Counted from the stretch's first letter, positions 8,464 to 17,952 are shown. The stretch is DNA of 59,472 nt from an uncultured Collinsella sp. (GCA_900546455.1 URCS01000004.1:1-59472), one strand, 5' to 3'. Made by a program: numbers and translations. The notes: generated from the sequence alone by a model not told the origin.

Positions 8464-9333
8464 CTACCCCGCCAGATACGCTTCCAACGCCGGCAAAGTC
8501 GCCTCCGCATCGTGGCGGCCGACCTGGTAGATGCGCTCGAGCTCATCCGGTTCGCGGCACAGCGACGGCACCTTCACCGACTCGCTCGGCCGCACCACAA
8601 AGACCTCGCCGGCAGACTCGCGACGTGCCAGGTCATCGAGCGTGGCATTGTAGACCTCATGCCGATGCTCAAGCGCTGCGACAAACTCTGGGTAGTGACG
8701 GAACACGCGCCGCAGCATGGGCATCACGCTGTTGGGCTGCTTCACAAAGCCCGCCGGCTGCGTGAGCACCACGATATTGCGGTCATACCCCTGCGCAAAC
8801 AGCCATGCGCTGGGAATAGAATCAGCCACGCCACCATCCAGATACTTATGCCCGTCAATAGCAACGGGACGCGTCGCCACGGGAATAGCAGACGACGCCC
8901 GGATCCACTCGATATCCCGCTCGTCGCCATAAGGCAGGTCATGGTAGACGGCCTTGCCCGTCTCGATATCGGTACACACGCACGTAAACCGCATGGGGCA
9001 GGCGCGATATGTCTCCAGGTCGATGGGATCGCGCTCGATGGGCACCTCGTGATAGGCAAAATCGGCATTGAACATATCGCCGGTTCGCAGCCAGCTGGTC
9101 ACGCTCGCATAGCGCTTGTCGGCACAATAGGCCTTGTTGTAGCGAATGGCGCGGCCGATCTGGCGCGATTTAAAGTTGTAGCCAAACGCCGCGCCCGCCG
9201 AGACACCCACCATATGGTCGCAAGTTAAGCCGTGCTCCATCCATACGTCGAGCACGCCCGCCGTATACATACCGCGGTAGCCGCCTCCCTCGAGCGCGAG
9301 CCCCACCGTGCGCGTCGTATCCGGCTGTGCCAT
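8464..9333 (-). CDS. Patatin-like phospholipase
   Basis: The 289-residue protein has the oxyanion loop EGGGYRGMYTAG near its start, the nucleophile elbow GVSAGAAFG and the catalytic Asp in LDGGVADSIP. Together these give the Ser-Asp dyad of RssA/YjjU-type bacterial patatins. The ATG at 9333 follows GGAGATGGTCGC; an upstream ATG at 9417 is possible but its extra 28 residues look non-coding. There is no signal peptide, so it probably works in the cytosol or at the inner membrane face on acyl lipids. The substrate is unknown. Confidence 0.88.
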   Translation of the reverse strand: MAQPDTTRTVGLALEGGGYRGMYTAGVLDVWMEHGLTCDHMVGVSAGAAFGYNFKSRQIGRAIRYNKAYCADKRYASVTSWLRTGDMFNADFAYHEVPIERDPIDLETYRACPMRFTCVCTDIETGKAVYHDLPYGDERDIEWIRASSAIPVATRPVAIDGHKYLDGGVADSIPSAWLFAQGYDRNIVVLTQPAGFVKQPNSVMPMLRRVFRHYPEFVAALEHRHEVYNATLDDLARRESAGEVFVVRPSESVKVPSLCREPDELERIYQVGRHDAEATLPALEAYLAG

Positions 9334-9655
9334 GCGACCATCTCCGTTCCTGCGTTTAAAACCGGGACAAGTATACCCGTCAACATATACCGTCCCAGTC
9401 GCATTTTTATCGGACATCGCATCGTCGCGCTGCCGTTTGTCGAATAATGGCCGCCCACAGCATGTGCACCCATATATAATTGTGTGCTGTTGTTTATACT
9501 ACGCAGTAGTTATCAACAGCGAACATTAGCCGGTAAAGTAACCCAACAACGCAGCAAGGCGGGGCCTGGATACACGCAAAGCGCCGAACAACAACGCGTG
9601 TGCACAACGAGCTCGCCCGACGCAATCCGCCCGACCTCAGAAAGCCGCTTACGAC

Positions 9656-12373
9656 ATGGATACTGTCAGCAATTACACCGAAACGCTCGAAAAGACCGTT
9701 CGCGACCTTCTCGAGCGTCAGGATGATCTGATTAGGACCGCCTTTACCGACCAGCTTACTGGACTTGGCAACCGCGGCGGCTTTGCCCGTTCCCTCGAGG
9801 AGCTCTGGGAGCAGGACACCCCCGTTACCATGGCGTTCATCGATATCGACAATCTCAAGCACTGCAACGACGTCTTTGGCCATGACGAGGGCAACCGCTA
9901 TATCTTGCAGGTAAGCCTTTATCTCAAGCTGTATATGAAGGTAGACGAGGCGGCATTTCGTCTGGGAGGCGACGAGTTTGCCATCCTATCTACGATTGCG
10001 ACTGAGGACGACCTCGCCGAACGTCTGGAACACTGCCGAACGGTCCTGCTCAAAAACAACGATTCCGAGATGCCTCACTCGTTTAGCTATGGAGTGTCGC
10101 ATGCCGACCCCGCCCTGGGCGAAGCCCCCAATCGCATGACGCTCGATGCCGACCATCGCATGTACGACTACAAGCTACGTCATGCCATGCACCTTGATCG
10201 ACGCAATATCACGCAAGTCCACGCCGACGACTTCGAAATAAGCGATCGCATTTTCGACGCCTTTTCGATGCTCAACGAGGGCCGCTATTTCTTTATCGAG
10301 AACTTGGACAAACATCGCACCCTTTGGTCACAAGGCGCCTTGCGCGATCTTGGCCTTCCCTCGGAGCACATAGACAACTGTCGCGATTACTGGAAAACGC
10401 GCGTGCATCCCGATGACCTTGAGGCCTACATCAACGACATCGACCAGGTCTATAACGGCACCAAGCACCGTCGCGTCATGCAGTATCGTGTGCGCAATGC
10501 CGTCGGCGACTACGTCCTCTGCCGTGCTCGCGGGTTTCGCATCGACGGCGACGAAAATGTCCCCTCGCTCTATGTCGGCGAGCTCGTCAACCACTCACTT
10601 GCCGAAACCGTCGACGCCGCGACAGGCCTCGGAACCCAGCGCATGTTGGTCAATGCCATCGACGCCTGTCGTTGCGACCGTTGCGAGACGGGCCTTATAG
10701 CGGTGCGCGTTCGTGGCACGACAAAGCTCAACGAGCTCTACGGAGCCGAGGCTGTCGACAACATGCTCGCCGAATACGCAGGCCGCATGCTGTCGATCAC
10801 CCGCGGCAGGAGCAGGGTCTACCGTTCACGTAGCGTCCAGTTCGTCGTGCTCAGCAACGACCTGGACCACGAGGCATTCGAGCAGCTGACCCGCCACCTT
10901 AAAGAGGCCGTTTTCGCTCCTGTGCAAATCGCGGGCGACACCATTACTCCCGTCTGTCTTGTCGTCCCGGCCTTTTACGAACACTTAACCCATCAAGCGA
11001 CCGCCGTTTTAGGCGAACTCGACCGTCGCCTTCGCACGGCCGGCGGGCTTGTTCCCAACGACAGCCTCCCCATACCCGAGGCGGAGCGCAAAAGCGCCAT
11101 CGCCGAACGTATCGACTCGCTCACGGGCCTCTATCGACCCAGCGAGTTTATGCGGCGCGCCAACGCATTTCTCGAGGCAAGGCGCGACGGCGCCTGGTGC
11201 ATTGCCACGGTCGACATGGGCCACATGCGCCTGTTTAATGAATGGCACGGCCAGACAGAGGGCGACCGCGTGCTCGCCGATGTGGGCACGGTCCTCAAGG
11301 ACATCGAGAATGCCGATATGGGCGTCGCAGGGTACTGGGGCCAAGATGACTTTTGCGTACTCATCCCCTTTAAGCACGACACCGTCCATCAAATCTACAA
11401 CCGCATTCGCGAGGCCGTAGCCAGGCATGATGACGGCGTAGGCTTTTGGCCGTCCATGGGCGTTTACCCCATCGACTCCAATGAGGAAATCACCATCGAT
11501 GCACAGGCGAAGGCCATGTTTACCAATCGACGCGCAAAAAACGACTTCAAGGAGCGCATTGCTATTTTCCGCCCCGAGGAATATGAGCATGAGGTTGCGT
11601 TCCACCGCACGCTAACCGAGTTCCAGTACGCGCTGTCAAATGGTCGCATCACGTACTATCTTCAGCCCCAGGTCGATATGGAAACCGGTGAGATTATTGG
11701 CGCCGAAGCACTCACCCGCTGGATTGACAAGGACGGCTCTCTCATTTCGCCCGCAACGTTTATCCCCGCACTCGAGGAAAGCGGCTTTGTGGTGACGCTC
11801 GACAAGTACATTTGGCAGGGTGTCGCCTCGTGGCTGCGCGAGCGCATCGATCGAGGGCTTCGTGTGGTTCCGGTTTCGCTTAATGTGTCGCGCGTGGATA
11901 TCCTTGCCTGCGACGTTGCCGAGCATATGGGGGCGCTCGCCGCCCAATACAACCTACCGCCCGAGCTCATGCGTATCGAGATCACCGAGACGGCTTATAC
12001 GGGAGAGTCCGAGGCCGTGGACAAACTGACGGCCGACCTGCACACCCGCGGCTTCTCGACCTATATGGACGATTTTGGCACCGGTCAGTCCACGCTCGCG
12101 ATGCTCAAGAACGTCAACGTCGACGTCATCAAGCTCGACCGCGCCTTTGTACCCACCGATCGCGATCAAGGCCGCAGCACGCAAATCATTTCATCGATGC
12201 TCGAAATGGCGCAGTCGCTCCATCTGCCCGTCGAGGTCGAAGGCGTCGAGACAAATGAACAGGCGAACATGCTACGACAAATGGGCGCCCGCTACGCTCA
12301 GGGCTTCCTCTACTACCGCCCCATGCCGGCGAAGGATTTTGAGGCATTGCTCGATGGTGGCAATAACAACTGA
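9656..12373 (+). CDS. Cyclic-di-GMP protein: GGDEF, PAS, two degenerate GGDEF, EAL
   Basis: A 905-residue cytosolic protein without membrane segments. An N-terminal coiled helix leads into a GGDEF domain with intact LGGDEF (residues 103-108). A PAS-like region covers about 195-320. Two further GGDEF-like domains are degenerate: the second has RSVQF in the active-site position and the third has GQDDF. The C-terminal EAL domain looks catalytically complete, with EALTRW, LNVSR, EITE, DDFGTG, KLDR and EGVE. It could therefore both make and hydrolyse c-di-GMP. The ribosome binding site is weak. A shorter paralogue follows. Confidence 0.92.
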   Translation: MDTVSNYTETLEKTVRDLLERQDDLIRTAFTDQLTGLGNRGGFARSLEELWEQDTPVTMAFIDIDNLKHCNDVFGHDEGNRYILQVSLYLKLYMKVDEAAFRLGGDEFAILSTIATEDDLAERLEHCRTVLLKNNDSEMPHSFSYGVSHADPALGEAPNRMTLDADHRMYDYKLRHAMHLDRRNITQVHADDFEISDRIFDAFSMLNEGRYFFIENLDKHRTLWSQGALRDLGLPSEHIDNCRDYWKTRVHPDDLEAYINDIDQVYNGTKHRRVMQYRVRNAVGDYVLCRARGFRIDGDENVPSLYVGELVNHSLAETVDAATGLGTQRMLVNAIDACRCDRCETGLIAVRVRGTTKLNELYGAEAVDNMLAEYAGRMLSITRGRSRVYRSRSVQFVVLSNDLDHEAFEQLTRHLKEAVFAPVQIAGDTITPVCLVVPAFYEHLTHQATAVLGELDRRLRTAGGLVPNDSLPIPEAERKSAIAERIDSLTGLYRPSEFMRRANAFLEARRDGAWCIATVDMGHMRLFNEWHGQTEGDRVLADVGTVLKDIENADMGVAGYWGQDDFCVLIPFKHDTVHQIYNRIREAVARHDDGVGFWPSMGVYPIDSNEEITIDAQAKAMFTNRRAKNDFKERIAIFRPEEYEHEVAFHRTLTEFQYALSNGRITYYLQPQVDMETGEIIGAEALTRWIDKDGSLISPATFIPALEESGFVVTLDKYIWQGVASWLRERIDRGLRVVPVSLNVSRVDILACDVAEHMGALAAQYNLPPELMRIEITETAYTGESEAVDKLTADLHTRGFSTYMDDFGTGQSTLAMLKNVNVDVIKLDRAFVPTDRDQGRSTQIISSMLEMAQSLHLPVEVEGVETNEQANMLRQMGARYAQGFLYYRPMPAKDFEALLDGGNNN

Positions 12374-12431
12374 TACGCTCGCGCGCAAAACGCCACCGCC
12401 GAAGGGGGAATTTGCCTCCATTAGCTGACTT

Positions 12432-12462
12432 ATATCCCCAATTCAAACCGAATTGGGGATAT
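12432..12462. promoter_or_regulatory. Exact palindrome upstream of the second GGDEF gene
   Basis: ATATCCCCAATTC and GAATTGGGGATAT form an exact 13-bp inverted repeat around AAACC. No T-run follows on the plus strand, so a simple terminator fits poorly. It ends 38 bases before the next gene and could be an operator or a leader hairpin. Confidence 0.6.
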
Positions 12463-12500
12463 GATACAAACCATTGTTCCGCCCAAGGAGGTTATCCATC

Positions 12501-14030
12501 ATGAACGAGTCATATCGCCTGGGTGAGCAATTGATTATTGCCTATCTCCAACGACTTGCGAATGGCATCTCGACCGCCGAACTCGATGTTGCCGCGCTGC
12601 CTGCTGAGCTACGCGCCGTTGGTGAGCAACTGCAAAAGACGCATGCCATCCTGCAACAAGAGCGCCGGCTGCTTGAGCGCAACGCCTATATCGATCCGCT
12701 CACCAACTTGGGCAACCGCAGCGGACTCGACCGTCACGTCGAGCAGCTCTGGCGCAAAGGCGACCCCTTCACCTGCGCCTATATTGACATCGACCATCTC
12801 AAGCATTGCAATGATAGGTTTGGCCACGCCGAAGGCAATCGCTATATTCTGAGCATCTGCCGCACGCTCTCCGAAACCATGGAGCACGATGAGATGCTGT
12901 TCCGTATCGGTGGAGACGAGTTTGTGCTTATCTCGCTCTCCGCAAACGAGACTGAACTCGAGCAGCGCTTGGAGCAGGTACGTGCCGGGCTGATCGAGGC
13001 GAGCTCAGATGGCAAGGCGCCCATGATCGCCAGCTTTAGCTTTGGCTGCTCGCGCGTCGATCCACTTGCCGGCGACACGCGTCGCCAGATGACGATGGAC
13101 GCCGATCGCAAGATGTATCGCTATAAGCTTATGCATCGTGTACAGCAACCGGAAAACAATGACGCGCCGCAACGCCCAATCGTCGATCAGCTTCCCTGCA
13201 ACGACCGGGTGTTCCAAGCGATCTCCATGAGCTCCGAGACGCGCTATCCGTTCATCCTTAACCTCGATACTGGAGAATCGCAATGGTCGGTTAACGCCGT
13301 GCGCGATTTTGACCTGCCTTCCCAGCACCCTTTTAACTCACTCGACATGTGGCTCTCCCGCGTTCATCCCGAGGACCGCGACAACGTACGCGCCGAGCTC
13401 GACATGGTGATAAACGGCACGTGGCACTTCCACTACATGCAGTATCGCGTAATGGATGCCACCGGAAAATACGCGCTTTGCGACTGCACGGGCTACCGCT
13501 TGGACGGCACCGATACCGAGCCCAGCATGTATGTGGGCATTATCGTCAACCGAAGCCTAGCGGATACGACCGACTCGGTAACGGGCCTGGGCGATGTCCA
13601 CGCGCTGGTCAACGCTATTGGAGAGATGCGCCGCGTGCCGCACGAGGCAGGCTTTATTGCCATTAAGGTCGACGATATCGCCGAGGTCAATGCCCGCTTT
13701 GGATTCGATGCAGGCGACCGCGTGCTCGCCGAAAGCGCCGCCTGCCTCATGGATTGTTCGCGCGGCAAGGGCCGCCTGTTCCGCTCGACGGGGCCGACAT
13801 TCGTGGCACTCTTCGATGAGCTCGGCCCCGAGGCAATCGATGAGATCGCAAGCGACATCGAACGGTTCCTGGGTTCTCCCGTGCTCATCGGCTCGCTTGA
13901 ATATCAGCCGCCCATTCGCGTGGCCACGCTCCATCTGGACGGCGTCGACCGTCAGCCTGTTTCCATTTTGAACGAGCTTAAAGCGTTGCTCGGGAAAGCC
14001 GTGCAGGTGCCAGGTACCAAACTGGATTAG
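12501..14030 (+). CDS. Diguanylate cyclase: GGDEF, PAS, degenerate GGDEF
   Basis: The ATG at 12501 follows AAGGAGG by nine bases. The 509-residue protein has an N-terminal helical region, a GGDEF domain with intact IGGDEF (residues 136-141), a PAS-like region at about 230-350 and a second, degenerate GGDEF-like domain to the end. It lacks EAL. It is clearly paralogous to the preceding 905-residue protein: the shared IDIDxLKHCND, GHxEGNRYIL and VHPxD segments follow in the same order. It should synthesise c-di-GMP in response to a PAS-sensed or partner signal. No membrane segment is seen. Confidence 0.9.
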   Translation: MNESYRLGEQLIIAYLQRLANGISTAELDVAALPAELRAVGEQLQKTHAILQQERRLLERNAYIDPLTNLGNRSGLDRHVEQLWRKGDPFTCAYIDIDHLKHCNDRFGHAEGNRYILSICRTLSETMEHDEMLFRIGGDEFVLISLSANETELEQRLEQVRAGLIEASSDGKAPMIASFSFGCSRVDPLAGDTRRQMTMDADRKMYRYKLMHRVQQPENNDAPQRPIVDQLPCNDRVFQAISMSSETRYPFILNLDTGESQWSVNAVRDFDLPSQHPFNSLDMWLSRVHPEDRDNVRAELDMVINGTWHFHYMQYRVMDATGKYALCDCTGYRLDGTDTEPSMYVGIIVNRSLADTTDSVTGLGDVHALVNAIGEMRRVPHEAGFIAIKVDDIAEVNARFGFDAGDRVLAESAACLMDCSRGKGRLFRSTGPTFVALFDELGPEAIDEIASDIERFLGSPVLIGSLEYQPPIRVATLHLDGVDRQPVSILNELKALLGKAVQVPGTKLD

Positions 14031-14104
14031 CACCGCGCCCGCACCGCCTCCCCCATCGTGCGATAATCCTCTGCATAAGTCATCGACAGCAGAGGGAGTT
14101 TGTG

Positions 14105-14728
14105 ATGAAGGTTCTTTTAGTCAATGGCAGCCCCAAGGCAAACGGCAACACCGCCCGCGCACTCGCCGAGGTCGCCGAGCAACTTAATGCAGAAGGCATT
14201 GATACCGAGGTGTTTCAGCTGGGCGCCAAGCCCATTCGCGATTGCATCGGTTGTGGCCTGTGCGGCAAGCTTGGCGGTCGCTGCACCTTTGACGACGACG
14301 TGGTGAACGAGCTCATCGCTGCCGCCGAGCAGGCAGATGGTTTTGTCTTTGGCTCACCCGTCTACTATGCGCACCCCAGCGGACGCATCCTTTCGGCCCT
14401 CGATCGCGCCTTCTATGCAGGCGGGCATGCCTTTGAGCACAAACCCGGCGCCGCGGTCGCCGTCGCCCGTCGCGGCGGCACCTCGACCACCTTCGATGTG
14501 CTCAACAAGTACTTCACCATTAAGCAAATGCCCGTAGTTGCCTCCACCTACTGGAACAACGTGTTTGGCCGCGTGCCCGGCGACGCCGATGGGGATGCCG
14601 AGGGCCTTGCCACCATGCGAAACATCGGCAAAAACATGGTCTGGCTCCTGCGCTGTATCGAGGCAGGACAGGCCGCCGGTATCAACGCACCCGAGGCAGA
14701 TCGCGCAACGACCAACTTCATTCGATAG
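14105..14728 (+). CDS. Flavodoxin-fold NAD(P)H-dependent FMN reductase
   Basis: A 207-residue protein of the flavodoxin-like FMN reductase/iron-sulphur flavoprotein group. The FMN phosphate loop is NGSPKANGNTARAL at the N-terminus, followed by DCIGCGLCGKLGGRC, the cysteine cluster common in this group, and GSPVYYAHPSG, the flavin-binding segment. It is cytosolic, and the electron acceptor is unknown. A GTG three bases upstream could also start translation. It lies 12 bases from the ArsC-like gene, so the two may be cotranscribed. Confidence 0.85.
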   Translation: MKVLLVNGSPKANGNTARALAEVAEQLNAEGIDTEVFQLGAKPIRDCIGCGLCGKLGGRCTFDDDVVNELIAAAEQADGFVFGSPVYYAHPSGRILSALDRAFYAGGHAFEHKPGAAVAVARRGGTSTTFDVLNKYFTIKQMPVVASTYWNNVFGRVPGDADGDAEGLATMRNIGKNMVWLLRCIEAGQAAGINAPEADRATTNFIR

Positions 14729-14740
14729 AGCGGCGGGGCC

Positions 14741-15082
14741 ATGAATATTCAAATCTTCGGGACTAAGAAGTCGTTCGACACCAAGAAGGCCCAGCGCTAT
14801 TTTAAGGAGCGCCGCATTAAGGTGCAGTTTATCGACCTTAAGGAAAAGGAGATGAGCAAGGGCGAGCTCACGAGCGTGATGCAGGCGGTCGGCGGCATCG
14901 ACAAGCTACTCAACCCCAAGGCCAAGGACGAGGAGACGCTCGCGCTCATCCAGCACCTCACCCCCAGCCAGCGCTTTGACAAGCTGCTCGAGAACCAGCA
15001 GGTTCTCGCCGAACCCATCGTGCGCAACGGCAAAAAGGCCACCGTCGGTTATTGCCCCGATGTATGGGGAGCCTGGGAGTAG
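14741..15082 (+). CDS. ArsC/Spx-family protein lacking the active-site cysteine
   Basis: This 113-residue protein has the thioredoxin-like ArsC fold signature: IFGTKKSFDTKKA, an all-helical insert, then LAEPIVRNGKKATVGY, where the cis-Pro region and the conserved Arg are recognisable. In YffB/Spx-like relatives a Cys lies in the first loop; here that loop reads KKSFDT and the protein's only Cys is near the C-terminus (GYCPD). Arsenate reduction by the usual mechanism is therefore unlikely. A regulatory, glutathione-independent or altered role is possible. It follows the flavoprotein gene closely. Confidence 0.85.
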   Translation: MNIQIFGTKKSFDTKKAQRYFKERRIKVQFIDLKEKEMSKGELTSVMQAVGGIDKLLNPKAKDEETLALIQHLTPSQRFDKLLENQQVLAEPIVRNGKKATVGYCPDVWGAWE

Positions 15083-15168
15083 CTTGTGTTATTTGCCGGC
15101 TCGTGGGTATAAGAGCAGGCGTTTGGCATAAGATTCAACTGTAAGCCATGTCTAACAAAGGAGGGCAC

Positions 15169-16299
15169 ATGCCCAACAAACCCGTGAAGATCATCATGCT
15201 TACCGGATACCTCGGTGCCGGCAAGACCACGCTGCTCAACCACATCCTCGCTAACGATGGCGGTATCCGCGCCGCCGTGATCGTCAACGATATCGGCGAG
15301 ATCAACGTCGACGCCAGCCTTATCGCCGACGGCGGCCTTTCCGAGACCGATGACCTCATCCCGCTCACCAACGGCTGCATCTGCTGCACGCTTTCGGATG
15401 ACCTGGCCAACCAGCTGCAGGGCATCGCCGATTCGGGCAACTTCGACTACATCATCATCGAGGCATCGGGCATTTGCGAGCCTATCCCCATCGCCTACAC
15501 CATCTCGAGCTTCTGCGACGAGGCCAAGGTGGGCGGCGAGCCCAAGCTCGCGCTCGACAACATCGTGGCCGTGGTCGACTGCGCCCGCATGTACGACGAG
15601 TTCAACGGCGGTCGCGACCTGCTGGCCGAGGATATCGACGAGGACGACATCGAAAGCCTGCTCATCCAGCAGATCGAATTCTGCTCCACGCTGATCCTCA
15701 ACAAGACCGATACCGTGACGCCCGAACAGATCGCCGAGCTCAAGGCCATCGTGCGCAGCCTGCAGAAGGACGCCGTGATCGTCGAGGCTCAAAACGGCGA
15801 GGTTCCCATGGAGGAGCTGCTCGACACCGATCGCTTCGATTTTATGCGCGCCTACAACTCCGCCGCCTGGATCGAGGCCATGGAGCATCCCGAGGAGCAC
15901 GACGACCCCGAGGTGTTGGAGTACGACATCGAGACTTTTGTCTACTCGCGCCGCAAGCCGTTTGACCTGCAGAAGTTTACCGACTTTGTTGAGCAGGAGT
16001 GGCCCGACGAAGTCATCCGCGTTAAGGGTCCGCTGTGGCAGACCGGCGATCCGGACATGTGCTACATGTTTGAGCAGGCCGGCCACCAGATGCGCCTGAT
16101 GGAGAACGGCCTGTTTGTCGATTCCGCGCCCGAGGGTGAGAAGCAGAAGATTATCGACGAGAACCCCGAGATCATGCAGATTTGGGACGACGAGACGGGC
16201 GACCGCATGACGAGCCTGTGCATTATCGGCCGTCACATGGACAAGGATGCGCTTATCGCCTCCCTCGACGCCTGCCTAGCCGACTGGCACCGCGCCTAG
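15169..16299 (+). CDS. CobW/COG0523-family GTPase (metal chaperone type)
   Basis: The 376-residue protein has a Walker A (TGYLGAGKTTLLNH), the family's GCICCTL metal-binding CxCC motif, a G4-like NKTD and a C-terminal CobW_C domain starting near YSRRKPFDLQKF. Such GTPases deliver Zn or other metals to client proteins in the cytosol. ATG 15169 is preferred because AAAGGAGGG lies directly before it; an ATG at 15148 has no such site. No Zur-like operator is obvious upstream and no metal-client gene is adjacent, so the metal is unassigned. Confidence 0.9.
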   Translation: MPNKPVKIIMLTGYLGAGKTTLLNHILANDGGIRAAVIVNDIGEINVDASLIADGGLSETDDLIPLTNGCICCTLSDDLANQLQGIADSGNFDYIIIEASGICEPIPIAYTISSFCDEAKVGGEPKLALDNIVAVVDCARMYDEFNGGRDLLAEDIDEDDIESLLIQQIEFCSTLILNKTDTVTPEQIAELKAIVRSLQKDAVIVEAQNGEVPMEELLDTDRFDFMRAYNSAAWIEAMEHPEEHDDPEVLEYDIETFVYSRRKPFDLQKFTDFVEQEWPDEVIRVKGPLWQTGDPDMCYMFEQAGHQMRLMENGLFVDSAPEGEKQKIIDENPEIMQIWDDETGDRMTSLCIIGRHMDKDALIASLDACLADWHRA

Positions 16300-16338
16300 G
16301 TGTATTGAAGCGGATTTTCCGCCTGCATAACCGCCAAG

Positions 16339-16376
16339 CCACCACGAAGGTGCCTGCCCCCTTCGTGGTGGTTTTT
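16339..16376 (+). terminator. Terminator after the CobW-type gene
   Basis: CCACCACGAAGG pairs with CCTTCGTGGTGG and is followed by TTTTT. Confidence 0.85.
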
Positions 16377-16397
16377 CGTTTTGAGCCAAGGAGATTC

Positions 16398-16997
16398 ATG
16401 TTCAACATTGTGCTGTACGCGCCCGAGATTCCGGCCAACACGGGCAACATCGGCCGCACGTGCGTGGTCACGGGAGCCCACCTGCATTTGGTGGAACCGC
16501 TGGGCTTTTCGCTCGACGACAAGACGGTACGTCGCGCCGGTCTGGGCTACTGGCAAAACTTGAACGTGACGACCTATGCCGGCTGGGAGGATTTCCTTGC
16601 GCGCAATGGTCTCTCCCCCGCCGACGAGCGCCTGCACCTGCTGACCAAAAAGGCACGCCGTACCTATGCCCAAAGCACCTACCGCGATGGCGACTTCCTG
16701 GTCTTTGGCAGCGAAAGCTCGGGCATTCCCGAAGAGCTGCTTGCCGCGGCACCCGAGTGCTGCGAGCGCATCCCCATGCTGCGCGATTGCGATTCACTCG
16801 ATAACGCCGACGCCTGGGAAGCTCACGAAGAATCGCTCGGCCATACCGAGAACAGCCACGAGGCAATCCTGCAACAAGACATCTGCGGCAACTTCGTCAA
16901 CCCCGACGACTACCGCATCAGCGCACTCAACCTCTCCAACAGCGCTGCCATCGTCCTCTACGAAGCTCTCCGCCAGGCAGGCTTTGCCGGCATGTGA
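16398..16997 (+). CDS. trmL: tRNA (cytidine/uridine-34 2'-O)-methyltransferase
   Basis: A SPOUT-class methyltransferase acting on the wobble base of certain tRNAs. Signature segments are VLYAPEIPANTGNIGRTC at the N-terminus, then VFGSESSGIPEEL, and LNLSNSAAIVLYEALRQ forming the SAM-binding knot. At 199 residues it is longer than the usual 150-160. The extra 30 or so residues fall between the RIPML segment and the final knot, around DAWEAHEESLGHTENSHEA. ATG 16398 follows AAGGAG closely. It is probably transcribed alone after the upstream terminator. Confidence 0.92.
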   Translation: MFNIVLYAPEIPANTGNIGRTCVVTGAHLHLVEPLGFSLDDKTVRRAGLGYWQNLNVTTYAGWEDFLARNGLSPADERLHLLTKKARRTYAQSTYRDGDFLVFGSESSGIPEELLAAAPECCERIPMLRDCDSLDNADAWEAHEESLGHTENSHEAILQQDICGNFVNPDDYRISALNLSNSAAIVLYEALRQAGFAGM

Positions 16998-17018
16998 CAA
17001 AGGGACAGTCTCGTTGTC
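16993..17018. repeat. Stop-codon-adjacent GACAAAGGGACAG repeat, copy 1
   Basis: TGTGACAAAGGGACAG begins at the trmL stop codon and recurs, with small changes, at 21071-21086 and 24799-24814 in the opposite orientation. GACAA and TTGTC can pair around it, so it may be a weak terminator. Confidence 0.6.
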
Positions 17019-17062
17019 ATATCGGACAATTGTCACATTGACACCCTTCAAACGAAATCAGA

Positions 17063-17105
17063 AATGCCCGCTATCGCAACGTAAGGCATCGCGATAGCGG
17101 GCATT
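17063..17105. terminator. Hairpin between trmL and the DUF4230 gene
   Basis: AATGCCCGCTATCGC (17063-17077) pairs exactly with 17091-17105. On the minus strand it is followed by TTTCTGATTTCG, so it probably ends the DUF4230 transcript. Confidence 0.65.
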
Positions 17106-17140
17106 CAGCTGAATCAGTAATTTGATTTCAAAGGTAGATA

Positions 17141-17788
17141 TTAATCTTCGAATTCGACATTGACCCTTACGTCTGGACCACAGAACGTCAACACCTGCTT
17201 TTTCACCAGTTTTACTGCACGTTCATCAGATTTTTCCAGCATGCCACTTTCTTGAACCTTTTGCCTCTGGTCCTTATCAGCCTGCTGAAGCAATTTATTT
17301 AAATCGTCCGTACTGACCTGATTCCAATTAAGAAAACCATTGTCCTCAACGTACTTTTTAAGCGAGTTCGGATCCGTTGACAACGTCACGATCTCGGAAT
17401 GCGGAAGCGTAACATTAACAGATTTTATTACCGACTCGTTGTTTTTCGAACGATGGACTTTTACCTTCAGGTTCTCATCGTCTACGTTCAGGCCGATATC
17501 CGCCTTGCCATCGATGGTCGCCACATATCGCTTAGTAGTAAATGGGTTGTTAAAACCAAACGGATTCCCTGCATCGTCAATATATAGAACCTGAGTAAAA
17601 TCGTATTCGTAGGTAAGCAACTTCGTTACCGGCTTAATTTCTTCCCGAATCGAATCATCGCTTATAACGGTCTGATCGCGCGTCAACCACAGGTACACGC
17701 AGCCGCCACAAGCTGCAATCAAGCCTAACGCCAATAGGGCGACAATTATCTTCTGGCCAATTGTTTTAAACGGATTGGAAACGCTCAT
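17141..17788 (-). CDS. Membrane-anchored DUF4230-like protein
   Basis: The 215-residue protein has one N-terminal membrane helix (about residues 14-35), then an extracytoplasmic domain of about 170 residues. The pattern fits DUF4230: a TYEYDFTQVLYI strand, an ATIDGKADIGLNVDDENLKVKV core, VNVTLPHSEIV, and a long C-terminal amphipathic helix ending in VRVNVEFED. The function of that family is not known to me. Base composition here is clearly more AT-rich than in the flanking genes. It lies in a leftward group with a secreted protein and a recombinase. Confidence 0.75.
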   Translation of the reverse strand: MSVSNPFKTIGQKIIVALLALGLIAACGGCVYLWLTRDQTVISDDSIREEIKPVTKLLTYEYDFTQVLYIDDAGNPFGFNNPFTTKRYVATIDGKADIGLNVDDENLKVKVHRSKNNESVIKSVNVTLPHSEIVTLSTDPNSLKKYVEDNGFLNWNQVSTDDLNKLLQQADKDQRQKVQESGMLEKSDERAVKLVKKQVLTFCGPDVRVNVEFED

Positions 17789-17952
17789 TTAGCCCTTGTC
17801 CTCCAGTTGTCCTCAGGGTAATTACAGACTCAATTCATTTATATTGGGTTTTGATGTCAACCAATTCAGAAAGGAAGGACTTAAATCCAACATAATATGA
17901 ATACACATTCATACGTTAATTTAATACCTATTCTGCTGCACGTAACTTTAGA

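Noticed and set aside
15049..16236. 395-residue minus-strand frame
   Set aside because: It is antisense to the CobW-type GTPase, which has exact motifs on the plus strand.
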